Positions 25,701-32,207 of a stretch of 64,000 nucleotides of DNA are shown in pieces. The notes under the pieces were generated by a model that made no database searches, was not told where the DNA came from, and saw only the letters and a list, made by a program, of their open reading frames with translations. Made by a program: the position numbers and the translations under genes. The stretch is taken from the NCBI GenBank assembly GCA_910579965.1, contig CAJTWF010000008.1:5770-69769 (forward strand). The letters run 5' to 3'. The stretch's first letter is position 1. Each line of letters starts with the position of its first letter. Origin of the DNA: an uncultured Oscillospiraceae bacterium (lineage in GTDB: Bacteria > Bacillota > Clostridia > Oscillospirales > Oscillospiraceae).

Positions 25701-26311
25701 CGTACAACGAGAGCCGCCCCATCCTCATGCCCACCTCCGCCCTGCGCACCATGGTCAAGCGGATGCTGTACAGCAAGGCGGTCTTTACTGTTGATCCCGC
25801 CCAAACGCGGAACACCAGTGAGCTGCAAGCCGCCATTGACGAACTGGCAAACGCCCCCCGCATCGGAGGCGTACCTGTGCGGATCATCCTATGGGACGAG
25901 GAATTGCGCCTGGCGGTGGAGCCCCTGGAGGCCAGTATTCGTCTCATGGAGATTCTATATCCCATAACATTGGTACTGAGCCTGCTGACGGCGGCAGGCA
26001 TCGCGGTGCTGTTTGTAATGACCTCGGCCAGGGAGGCGGCCATTCTGCGGGTGCTGGGTACCACGAAGCTCCGTAGCCGCGCCATGCTGGCGCTGCAAAC
26101 GGCGGTGACCAGTCTGGCGGGACTGCTCCTGGGCGTTGCCGGGGTGCTGGCCTACGCGGGGCGGACCCGCCCGGAGCTGCTGGCGGGACTGGTGAGCGCC
26201 AGCGTGCTGTGCGCCGTATTGTATCTCCTGGCGGCCATTGCCGGCGCGGTACTCAGCGCGGTGAGCGTCACGGCCAGGAACCCCCTGGAGCTGCTCCAGG
26301 TGCGGGAGTAG
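22709..26311 (+). CDS. RelE/ParE toxin domain fused in frame to FtsX-type ABC permease (copy 2)
   Basis: A 1200-residue unbroken frame built like copy 1: toxin domain at 1 to about 104, permease from the internal Met114 (ATG at 23048 with GGGAGG upstream), first FtsX core at about 594-700, second helix unit at about 776-810, last FtsX core at about 1080-1200. The start overlaps the antitoxin stop (ATGA), with GGAGGAGGAG upstream; the frame from 22583 is a shadow over the antitoxin. The toxin's first 38 residues and the outer permease domains differ widely from copy 1, while the joint and C-terminus are nearly identical. The two permeases and the downstream ATPase could form a hetero-dimeric exporter or lipoprotein-release-type complex; substrate unknown. 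Confidence 0.87.
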   Translation: MMRLEWLYEARCEFTELLEECRAKDGPQAARDMSRRVLDQVEGLAEAPRAGVLRRNTLLGRHGFRALLIGRCACIYRIEEDAVRVYHLTDAERGDLYQILGIVSPDTDREVRTMKNKVFLKSTLRQPVKTALLVLVTALITFAFVSRGAEYLLVKQETERLSGYYRAVGAVSAISGEQYVDAREAAAYLESNPLVKTVNTYNYVPAVMEGDICNVNTSAYRSYANTYFAFYGTLRDWDQKSFRFVADTVVEGYPEWVVEGREVFLYRTSGSLGNPQYPGATFNDWYLTTAKTGDPEDVDAAYGKLERGQRYLVMAYFNQQRVCRVAYDDKTEDYITYAIYSHPLADSFFYPVADGEADWSDPQLSEIRQHLACVRADHRSLNVVPLQDMSALPMTRDTRAGIYLTDGRWLNSQDSAQENRVCVVGNALASARGLKVGDNLTLTLQDAPSYFGIVEDTGWDLNRDSLKSVTDTYEIVGIYDYLDTFIHNERPNTDVQSFAYVPASALPEDFQLDYGSQMYYDYFYTPYSDFPMLFRGTASTLPYPGSVFFELEEPQAERQFLAEAEPALAELGFKPQMEESGWESFQGAAGPLRESSLYNVGIFSAVLLAALGMAAFVYFFSRRREMYIARALGLPASRAARQAASPLLAVSCPAILAGGGAGWQYAGRSGAALLSSLPAAGNVEAGAPLPLGYCALLCGIPLALMAALTVGGAVLLSRRPLLLGQTGAKGQSLAAQPGSEIRIAPAAVQSGTPVPTATADSLPAGKNVHSRESLNARFTLTFVWRHMVRAGGKSLLTMGLAAAFTVSLAMIQFSIVNNRKEVDQLYERTPVSLELVKADTTQTTTAGAFLFEETLETIVETGLIADSYVEGANYGSMFRYEETWQPGQGVSVRDQEQTKCAIRSIDSEEKFLSPFGSGQYAEIYYADGWDGSLFSTAWDTSSGEAFPIILPEEMWTKYELEGSELMGVASKGSFRMCAVAGYYTGDIGGASSGSRRSPYNESRPILMPTSALRTMVKRMLYSKAVFTVDPAQTRNTSELQAAIDELANAPRIGGVPVRIILWDEELRLAVEPLEASIRLMEILYPITLVLSLLTAAGIAVLFVMTSAREAAILRVLGTTKLRSRAMLALQTAVTSLAGLLLGVAGVLAYAGRTRPELLAGLVSASVLCAVLYLLAAIAGAVLSAVSVTARNPLELLQVRE

Positions 26312-26489
26312 GCATTCTTTTTACTTGAAAGAAAAAAGAATCAAAAAAGAACTTTTAGAGGCCCTGCGGGCAGGTTCGATCATACAATTCTGCGTGAACG
26401 CTGTACGCGCCCGCAGTCAAAGCAAGCACATCTGATGTTTTTTCTTTTGCTTCTTTTCTTTTGTACACAAAAGAAAAGAAAAAATCTGC
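26201..26489. repeat. 3' homology block and intergenic repeat, copy 2
   Basis: Near-identical partner of 22150-22437, with the same palindromes (26453-26478). It fills the 200 bases between permease copy 2 and the ATPase gene. I see no promoter in it with confidence, so the ATPase may depend on read-through. Confidence 0.8.
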
Positions 26490-26512
26490 CATAAGAACAG
26501 GAGGAACTGACT

Positions 26513-27178
26513 ATGAGCGAACTAAGGGTTGAAAACGTCTGCTATCGTTACAAGAACGCTTCCCGGCTGGCGCTGAATAACGTCAGCTGCGCCTTCCGTC
26601 CTGGCACGGTCTCCGCGGTAGTGGGACCGTCCGGCAGCGGCAAGACCACGCTGCTGTCCATTCTGGCGGGCCTGGACCGTCCCGAGGGGGGCCGGGTGCT
26701 GCTGGGGGGCGACGATCTGGCGGGGATGGATCTGGACGCCTACCGGCGGGGGAGCGTGTCCGTGATCTTCCAGGCCTTCCAGCTCTTCCCACTGCTGACG
26801 GTGCTGGAGAATGTGTGCTACCCCATGGAGCTGAGCGGCGTCCCGGTCAAAGCGGCCCGGGAGCGGGCCAGAACGCTTCTGGAGAGCGTGGGGATTGGGG
26901 AGGAGAAGCTGCGCCGGTTCCCGGCCAACCTCTCCGGCGGCGAGCAGCAGCGGGTGGCCATTGCCCGGGCGCTGGCCACCGGGGCCGGGGTGCTGCTGGC
27001 GGACGAGCCCACGGGCAACCTGGACGGGGAGAACAGCCGGAACGTGGTGGAGCTGCTGACCCGTCTGGCCCACGAGGAGGGCTACTGCGTGATTATCGTC
27101 ACCCACGATCCGGCCATTGCCCGGGCCTCGGACGTTGTCTTTGACATGGACGACGGCGTGCTCCGTCAGGCGGGCTGA
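26513..27178 (+). CDS. MacB/LolD-type ABC transporter ATPase
   Basis: A 221-residue ATPase of the MacB/LolD/FtsE class, the usual partner of FtsX-type permeases. Walker A is GPSGSGKTT (38-46), the signature LSGGEQQR (140-147), Walker B VLLADEP (160-166) followed by TGNLD, and the switch His is in VTHD (about 197). AGGAGG lies upstream. It is the only ATPase beside the two fused permeases, so it presumably drives both. Confidence 0.93.
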   Translation: MSELRVENVCYRYKNASRLALNNVSCAFRPGTVSAVVGPSGSGKTTLLSILAGLDRPEGGRVLLGGDDLAGMDLDAYRRGSVSVIFQAFQLFPLLTVLENVCYPMELSGVPVKAARERARTLLESVGIGEEKLRRFPANLSGGEQQRVAIARALATGAGVLLADEPTGNLDGENSRNVVELLTRLAHEEGYCVIIVTHDPAIARASDVVFDMDDGVLRQAG

Positions 27179-27215
27179 GGCGGATATGTGAGAGACCGGC
27201 CCTGCGAACAGAAAA

Positions 27216-27247
27216 GCAGCCCCGGAGGAGAGAATCCTCCGGGGCTG
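27216..27247. terminator. Two-way terminator between ATPase and HD-protein genes
   Basis: A 14-bp GC-rich stem (GCAGCCCCGGAGGA and complement) lies between convergent genes. The flanking tracts are weak on both sides. Confidence 0.7.
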
Positions 27248-27259
27248 CCCGCGTCTTAT

Positions 27260-29080
27260 TTATGCGCCCGCCTCAAACATCTCCGCCGCGGTCTCCCGGC
27301 GGCTCTGGTCCAGGGCGCTGCGGATGAGCTCCGCTGTCTGCCGCTCCCGCAGCCGGGCCGTCAGCAGGGGGGAGAACCGCCGGCCCTCCAGGCGGATGGC
27401 CTCCTGGACCGCCTCGTCAAAGCTCATCTCAATGCCTGTATACAGCACGGCGGTACCGGTTACGTTCTCCAGCCAGTCCACCAGGGCCACCACGTCCACC
27501 ATCTGCCGGCTGGCGCACTCCAGGCGGCGGTAGGCGCAGTCCCGGCTGCCGTCGTACCAGGCGTGGTGGCCCAGGGCGGCGTCCGCGTAGGGGCTGGTGG
27601 AGGGGCGGTCCGCCAGGAGCTTTGCTCCGGTGACCGGGTGGAGCCGGGACATCTCGTGCTCCTCCTCAAACCACTGGCGGCCGTTGTTGGCGTAGAGGCT
27701 GGTAAAGTTGATCTTGCCCACGTCGTGGAACTGACCGGAGGCCAGGGCCAGACGCTGGATCTCCCGGAGCTTCTCCTGGGGATCGCTGATCTCCCGGACA
27801 GCGGGGATGTCGTCAAAAAAGCCGGGCTCCTCCCCGGCGATCTGCCGGCACAGAGCGGCGGCCGCCGCGCCCACGGCCTGGGAGTGGAGGTAGATCTCCG
27901 GGGCAAAGCGGAAAATCAGCTTTTGGAGAAACAGGCCATAGGGGAGGCTGCGGCTGGTCTCCACGTAGGTGTAGGACAGCTGCCGCAGGTAGAGGAGCAG
28001 CGACTCGCTCTCCTGGCTGGGCGGGAAGCTCTCCGTGTAGCGCATCACCCGCCGGTACTGCTCCTCCACGGTCTCCTCCCGTCCGGCCAGCATCTCCGGA
28101 TACTCCTGGAGGTACTGGCAGTAGAAGGCGGTCAGGGAGATGACCGCGTACATCCCCTCCACGGAGAAATCGGTCAGATCCGCGCTGTTGAGCAGGCGCT
28201 CGGTCTTGCTCAGCAGGCCCTCCATGCTGTCCAGGCCGCAGTAGTACTCAATGGCGTAGTAGTGGAAGGCGGGCCGGGCGGCCATGGCCCCCTCCGCCTG
28301 GGCGTGGAGATCGTAGACCACGTAGACCGACTCCATGATGCTGGCCACATCCTGTGCCGTCATAGCGGTCTCCCGGCTGAAGGAGATGCTGGCGGTCATC
28401 AGCCGGTGGGTCTGCCGGACAAAGCGGTCCCAGGGGAGGGAGGGCTCCCTCTCCCGATAGGCGGGGTCCTGCATGATTTGCAGGGCGTTTTTGATGAGCC
28501 GCACCCGCTCGCTGGTCACGCGGAACTGACCCAGGGCCGTGTTTGCCAGGGAGCGGAGAATGTAGCCTCTGGTGTCCGGGTCCTGGATCTCATCGAAATA
28601 TTTCAGGTAGGCCGCCGCCTCCACAAAGCACAGGCGCATCTGGCTGGTATAGGGTGCGCTGACGGACAGGTCCAGGCCCACCAGCTTGCTGCACTGGGCA
28701 TAGCGTCCGATGCCCAGGCTGTAGAGCTCCCGGATGATCCCGTCCCGGTCCCGCCGGTGGCGGGCCAGCCCCAGCAGGGACTGGTGGATCTGGCAGTAGA
28801 GGATGGCGTCCAGCTCGATCCGGCCCTGGATGAGGGCGGCGGCGAACTGGCGCAGATCCTCCGTCTCCTGGGGCCCGGCCTCGGGCAGATTGTCCAGCAC
28901 GGGGAACAGGTTTTCCCGCAGCAGGGCCATATTCCGGGCCGCCAGCTGCTTCTGCCGCGCCCTGTCCCGGCGCAGGCGGTCCGTATAGTCCGCCAGCGTC
29001 CCCTCAGAGGGCTGCCGGCGGGGCGAGAGAGCGGCGATCTCCCGCAGGTTGGCGATATATTCCTCCTGGTACGGCTCCAT
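27260..29080 (-). CDS. HD-GYP-like domain protein
   Basis: A 606-residue cytoplasmic protein. About 430 N-terminal residues are helical with no recognised domain. The C-terminal part is an HD phosphohydrolase: HD at 452-453 in FHDVGKINF, then HPVTGAKLL, HHAWYDG and a VDWLEN segment in HD-GYP order. The GYP triad that follows HHxxxDG in true HD-GYP enzymes is missing here (HHAWYDGSRDC), so cyclic-di-GMP activity is uncertain. It lies 36 bases after the hybrid kinase gene on the same strand, suggesting it is the kinase's output partner. Confidence 0.75.
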   Translation of the reverse strand: MEPYQEEYIANLREIAALSPRRQPSEGTLADYTDRLRRDRARQKQLAARNMALLRENLFPVLDNLPEAGPQETEDLRQFAAALIQGRIELDAILYCQIHQSLLGLARHRRDRDGIIRELYSLGIGRYAQCSKLVGLDLSVSAPYTSQMRLCFVEAAAYLKYFDEIQDPDTRGYILRSLANTALGQFRVTSERVRLIKNALQIMQDPAYREREPSLPWDRFVRQTHRLMTASISFSRETAMTAQDVASIMESVYVVYDLHAQAEGAMAARPAFHYYAIEYYCGLDSMEGLLSKTERLLNSADLTDFSVEGMYAVISLTAFYCQYLQEYPEMLAGREETVEEQYRRVMRYTESFPPSQESESLLLYLRQLSYTYVETSRSLPYGLFLQKLIFRFAPEIYLHSQAVGAAAAALCRQIAGEEPGFFDDIPAVREISDPQEKLREIQRLALASGQFHDVGKINFTSLYANNGRQWFEEEHEMSRLHPVTGAKLLADRPSTSPYADAALGHHAWYDGSRDCAYRRLECASRQMVDVVALVDWLENVTGTAVLYTGIEMSFDEAVQEAIRLEGRRFSPLLTARLRERQTAELIRSALDQSRRETAAEMFEAGA

Positions 29081-29116
29081 GGCCGGTCTCGCCCCCTTTC
29101 CGTATGCAGGCAGGGC

Positions 29117-30802
29117 CTACGGCTTCAGCCGCCGTGAGAGAAGCTCCTGGATGTGGTCCAGGTCCACGGGCTTGGATACGTGCTCGTTCATGCCCGCCTC
29201 CCGGGACAGGCGCACGTCCTCCACAAAGGCGTTGGCCGTCATGGCCACGATCCACACGCTCTGGGCGTCCGGCCGGTCCATGGCCCGGATTCGCCGGGCG
29301 GCCTGGTAGCCGTCCATGACGGGCATCTGAATGTCCATAAAGATCAGGTCATACCAGCCCGGCGGGGAGGCGGCGAATCGGTCCACGGCCTGCTGGCCGT
29401 CCCCGGCCGCCTCCACCTGTACGCCGGTCATGCCCAAAAGCTCCATGGCGATCTCCTGGTTGAGCTCGTTGTCCTCCACCAGCAGCACCCGGAACCGGCT
29501 GTAGTCTCCGGCCCGGTCCCCCCGGGCCTCCGCCGCCCCCCGGCCGCCGTCCAGCAGACCGGAGAGGGTGGTGAGGAGCCGGCTCTTGAAGAGGGGACAG
29601 GGCACGAAGGCGCTGACGCCGGCCCGGCTGGCCCGGTACTCCAGCTGGGCCCAGTCCTCCTCGGATACCAGCACAATGGGGAAGTCGGGCCCCGCCAGCT
29701 GCCGCACGTGGGCGGCCACGTCCAGGGACTGCATGTCCGTCAGGTTCTGGCCCAGCAGCAGGGCGCATGGCATCCGGTCCTCCACCTGGGCCTCGGTGAG
29801 CCAGGTGACAGCCTCCAGACCGGAGGTGATGCGCACCGGGACCAGTCCCTCCTCCCGGAGGCAGTCCGAAGCCTGTCCGGCCAGGTCATCCAGAATCTCC
29901 GCCACCAGAACGGTCTGTCCGGCGGGGAGCGCCAGGGGCGGACGCCTCTGGGCGGAGACGGGCAGGGGCAGCTCCACCCGGAAGCAGCTGCCCTCGCCCT
30001 CCCGGCTCTCCACGGTGATCTGGCCGCCCATGCCGTCCACCAGATTCTTGACGATGCTCATGCCCAGGCCCGTGCCCTCGATGCGGCTGACCTGGGAGGT
30101 GTGTACCCGCTCGAAGGGGAGGAAGATCCGCTCCAGAAATTCCGGGCTCATGCCCATGCCGTTGTCCTGACAGGCGAAGCGGAGCAGGGCGGTGCGCTCC
30201 CCCTGGGGGGAGGTCCGGACGGGGTCCTGACGGAAGCTGACGGTGATGCGCCCGGCCTCCTGGGTGTACTTGACCGCGTTGTTGATGATGTTGACCAGGA
30301 TCTGCCGCAGGCGGAGGGGGTCTCCCACCAGCCGCTCCTGGTCGATGCCGCGGATGTCCAGCCGCAGGTCCTGTCCCTTCTGGACCGCCTGGGGCCGCAC
30401 GATAACGGCGATATCGTGGATCAGGTCAGCCAGGGAGAACTCCTCCTGGCTGAGGACCATGCGCCCGCTGTCGATGCGGGACATGTCCAGCACGTCGTTG
30501 ACAAGGCTCATCAGGTGGGCGGAGGCAGTCTGAATTTTGCGCAGGCAGTCCTGGACCCGGGCCTTCTCGTCGATGTGGCTCAGGCCGATGGTGGTCAGCC
30601 CCACGATGGCGTTGACCGGAGTGCGGATGTCGTGGGACATATTGGACAGAAACCGGCTTTTGGCCTGGTTTGCCTCCTCCGCCGCACGGAGGGCGTCCTC
30701 CAGCGCGGCGGCCTTCTGCTCCAACTCCTGGCAGGCGGCGCTCAGTTCGGATTTTTCCATCTCCCCATCCCGTCCTGTCTGTTCGTAGTCATAAATTGCC
30801 AT
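29117..30802 (-). CDS. Cytosolic hybrid histidine kinase / response regulator
   Basis: A 561-residue hybrid kinase without membrane segments or an obvious sensor. It opens with a coiled coil (about 18-48), then a HisKA domain with the phospho-acceptor H57 in SHDIRTPVN, an HATPase with NIINNAVKY and the GTGLGMSIVK lid, a degenerate receiver (about 310-420) and an intact receiver with D490 in FMDIQMPVMDG. TATAAT lies only about 11 bases before the first ATG, so the true start may be the Met at residue 15 (30760), preceded by GGGATGGGGAG. Input must come from partners; it is paired with the HD protein. Confidence 0.88.
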   Translation of the reverse strand: MAIYDYEQTGRDGEMEKSELSAACQELEQKAAALEDALRAAEEANQAKSRFLSNMSHDIRTPVNAIVGLTTIGLSHIDEKARVQDCLRKIQTASAHLMSLVNDVLDMSRIDSGRMVLSQEEFSLADLIHDIAVIVRPQAVQKGQDLRLDIRGIDQERLVGDPLRLRQILVNIINNAVKYTQEAGRITVSFRQDPVRTSPQGERTALLRFACQDNGMGMSPEFLERIFLPFERVHTSQVSRIEGTGLGMSIVKNLVDGMGGQITVESREGEGSCFRVELPLPVSAQRRPPLALPAGQTVLVAEILDDLAGQASDCLREEGLVPVRITSGLEAVTWLTEAQVEDRMPCALLLGQNLTDMQSLDVAAHVRQLAGPDFPIVLVSEEDWAQLEYRASRAGVSAFVPCPLFKSRLLTTLSGLLDGGRGAAEARGDRAGDYSRFRVLLVEDNELNQEIAMELLGMTGVQVEAAGDGQQAVDRFAASPPGWYDLIFMDIQMPVMDGYQAARRIRAMDRPDAQSVWIVAMTANAFVEDVRLSREAGMNEHVSKPVDLDHIQELLSRRLKP

Positions 30803-30812
30803 AGTATTATTT

Positions 30813-30821
30813 ATTATATCA
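30813..30821 (-). promoter_or_regulatory. Extended -10 promoter of the kinase gene
   Basis: TGATATAAT on the minus strand is an extended -10 (TGn-TATAAT). No good -35 is present. The position places transcription start at or just before the first ATG, favouring the internal start. Confidence 0.55.
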
Positions 30822-30949
30822 CATGGCGGAGGAGAATGCTACTGAAAAATAGGAGGAGATCGGGGCAAGATGTCAGTACAGCTTATTTCCGCGCAGACCG
30901 TTACCCCCTCTTTACGCATTCAAATTCCTGATATTCGTTAACATTGCAG

Positions 30950-30979
30950 TTGACGGTGGAGGAAAAATTGTGGTACAAT
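30950..30979 (+). promoter_or_regulatory. Orphan promoter facing the 31 kb regulator gene
   Basis: TTGACG, an 18-base spacer and TACAAT preceded by TGG (extended -10). It points into the 3' end of the minus-strand gene at 31010-31228, and no plus-strand gene follows closely. It could make an antisense or small RNA, or be fortuitous. Confidence 0.4.
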
Positions 30980-31009
30980 AAAGTTTAACGATACCGTCCA
31001 GCCACACAA

Positions 31010-31228
31010 TTAATTTTTCTGTTTTGTATCGGGCGGATCCAACGATATGTCTGGGGACACATTCAAATAGAGCGGTAAACCTAGGCTTATCAAATTCTTG
31101 TGGATTAAGTATCGAACATACCCAGGCACAGTTCTCCCGCTTTCCAGTGCAAGCTTTTGCAACTGTTGGTGGGTTGCTGTTGGTACTGCCACTGAAATCT
31201 TTTTTCGTTTTATGCCTGACACACCCAT
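31010..31228 (-). CDS. Small Arc/CopG-like DNA-binding protein
   Basis: A 72-residue basic protein: KRKKISVAVPTATHQQLQKLA gives a strand and first helix, and RTVPGYVRYLIHKNL a second helix, the strand-helix-helix order of ribbon-helix-helix regulators. AGAGGTG lies about eight bases before the ATG. It diverges from an XRE gene across a perfect dyad. Codon use and lower GC suggest acquired DNA. Confidence 0.65.
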   Translation of the reverse strand: MGVSGIKRKKISVAVPTATHQQLQKLALESGRTVPGYVRYLIHKNLISLGLPLYLNVSPDISLDPPDTKQKN

Positions 31229-31249
31229 CCGTAATCACCTCTGCAATCT

Positions 31250-31278
31250 ATTATAGTCCAATTCAGACTATTTGTAAA
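31250..31278 (-). promoter_or_regulatory. Promoter of the small 31 kb regulator
   Basis: On the minus strand TTTACA (31278-31273), a 17-base spacer and TATAAT (31255-31250). The -35 lies inside the dyad at 31266-31283. Confidence 0.75.
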
Positions 31279-31283
31279 TAGTC
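31266..31283. promoter_or_regulatory. Perfect operator dyad between divergent regulators
   Basis: GACTATTT-GT-AAATAGTC has 8-base arms with no mismatch and covers the -35 of the minus-strand gene, about 40 bases before the XRE start. A half-copy (GGACTAT) recurs at the minus-strand -10 and again at the XRE start codon. A likely binding site for one of the two regulators. Confidence 0.6.
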
Positions 31284-31321
31284 CATTTCGGAATCTCTAT
31301 TATATTTTTGAGGTGACAAAA

Positions 31322-31543
31322 ATGGACTATGTTGATCGGTTAACCGCCCTGCGGGAAGATCGGGAAATCAAGCAGGAAACAATCGCTTCGATTTTAGGCT
31401 GCAAGCAATCTGCTGTTTCAAAATATGAGCAGCGCAGAAACAGATACGATATAACCGATATTATTCATCTTTGTGAGTTTTATCATGTATCGGCAGATTA
31501 CATCTTAGGTCTGCCCAAGGGATTGCCATATCCAGAAAGATAG
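31322..31543 (+). CDS. Small XRE-family repressor
   Basis: A 73-residue helix-turn-helix protein: LREDREIKQETIASILGCKQ then SAVSKYEQRRNRYD and a third-helix region ending YHVSADYILGLP, which is a typical Cro/CI fold ending. The ATG at 31322 has AGGTG six bases upstream; the GTG at 31313 overlaps that site and is rejected. Divergent from the ribbon-helix-helix gene, probably controlling both. Confidence 0.85.
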   Translation: MDYVDRLTALREDREIKQETIASILGCKQSAVSKYEQRRNRYDITDIIHLCEFYHVSADYILGLPKGLPYPER

Positions 31544-31568
31544 AAGGAATTTTTGCAAGAACTATCTA

Positions 31569-31595
31569 CGCAGGGGCAAGCAATGCCCGCCCCTG
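31569..31595. repeat. GC-rich palindrome after the XRE gene
   Basis: GCAGGGGC and GCCCCTGC arms around AAGCAATGCCC. It has no T run, so it is probably a REP-like element or mRNA end rather than a terminator. Confidence 0.45.
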
Positions 31596-31628
31596 CATTC
31601 AGTGAATTTTATGAATGGAGGTCCTGCC

Positions 31629-32123
31629 ATGTTCTATTTACAACCCCTCTCTCCCGCCGACGGCCGTGAGGTCTACGATATGCTCCAGCGCATCCCTCCG
31701 GAAAACGGCTTTGAGAACTCCGCCTACACCATGGACTATGGCGACTTTCCCGCTTGGTTGGCAAAAAAAGCGGACATGGCGCGGGGCATCGGGCTGGAGG
31801 ACTGGATGGTCCCCTCCTCCACCTTCTGGCTCATGGAGGACGGCGTCCCTGTAGGTCAGGGCAATATCCGCCACCGGCTCACCGACGCCCTCCGGGAGCG
31901 GGGCGGCCACATCGGCTACGCCGTGGCGGCGGACCAGCAGGGCCGGGGCTGCGGCAAGGCCCTGCTGCGCCTTCTGCTGGAGGAGGCCCGGCGCATGGGC
32001 ATCACGGAGGAGCTTCTGGTGACTGTCTACCTGGGCAACGCCGCCTCCCGCCGGGTGGCGGAGGCCTGCGGCGGGGAGAAGCGCCGGGAGACGGCGGAGC
32101 GGGTGTACTACTGGTTCTCCTGA
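31629..32123 (+). CDS. GNAT-family N-acetyltransferase
   Basis: Transfers an acetyl group from acetyl-CoA to an unknown amine. Of 164 residues, HIGYAVAADQQGRGCGKALLR (about 97-117) carries the QGRGCGK pyrophosphate-binding loop, and VYLGNAASRRVAEACGG the last motif. GGAGG seven bases upstream fixes this start over the one at 31602. It stands alone between the XRE gene and mnmE. Substrate unknown; relatives act on small molecules. Confidence 0.88.
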   Translation: MFYLQPLSPADGREVYDMLQRIPPENGFENSAYTMDYGDFPAWLAKKADMARGIGLEDWMVPSSTFWLMEDGVPVGQGNIRHRLTDALRERGGHIGYAVAADQQGRGCGKALLRLLLEEARRMGITEELLVTVYLGNAASRRVAEACGGEKRRETAERVYYWFS

Positions 32124-32135
32124 CCAGATGCTCTA

Positions 32136-32177
32136 AAGTTCTTTTTTGATTCTTTTTTCTTTCAAGAAAAAAGAATG
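32136..32177. repeat. Copy of the TTTCTTTCAAGAAA intergenic repeat
   Basis: AAAGTTCTTTTTTGATTC followed by the palindrome TTTTTTCTTTCAAGAAAAAA. It lies just after the GNAT gene and just before mnmE, and probably terminates the GNAT transcript. Confidence 0.65.
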
Positions 32178-32207
32178 ATTACTCAAACACAAAAGGAGCC
32201 CCCGCCT

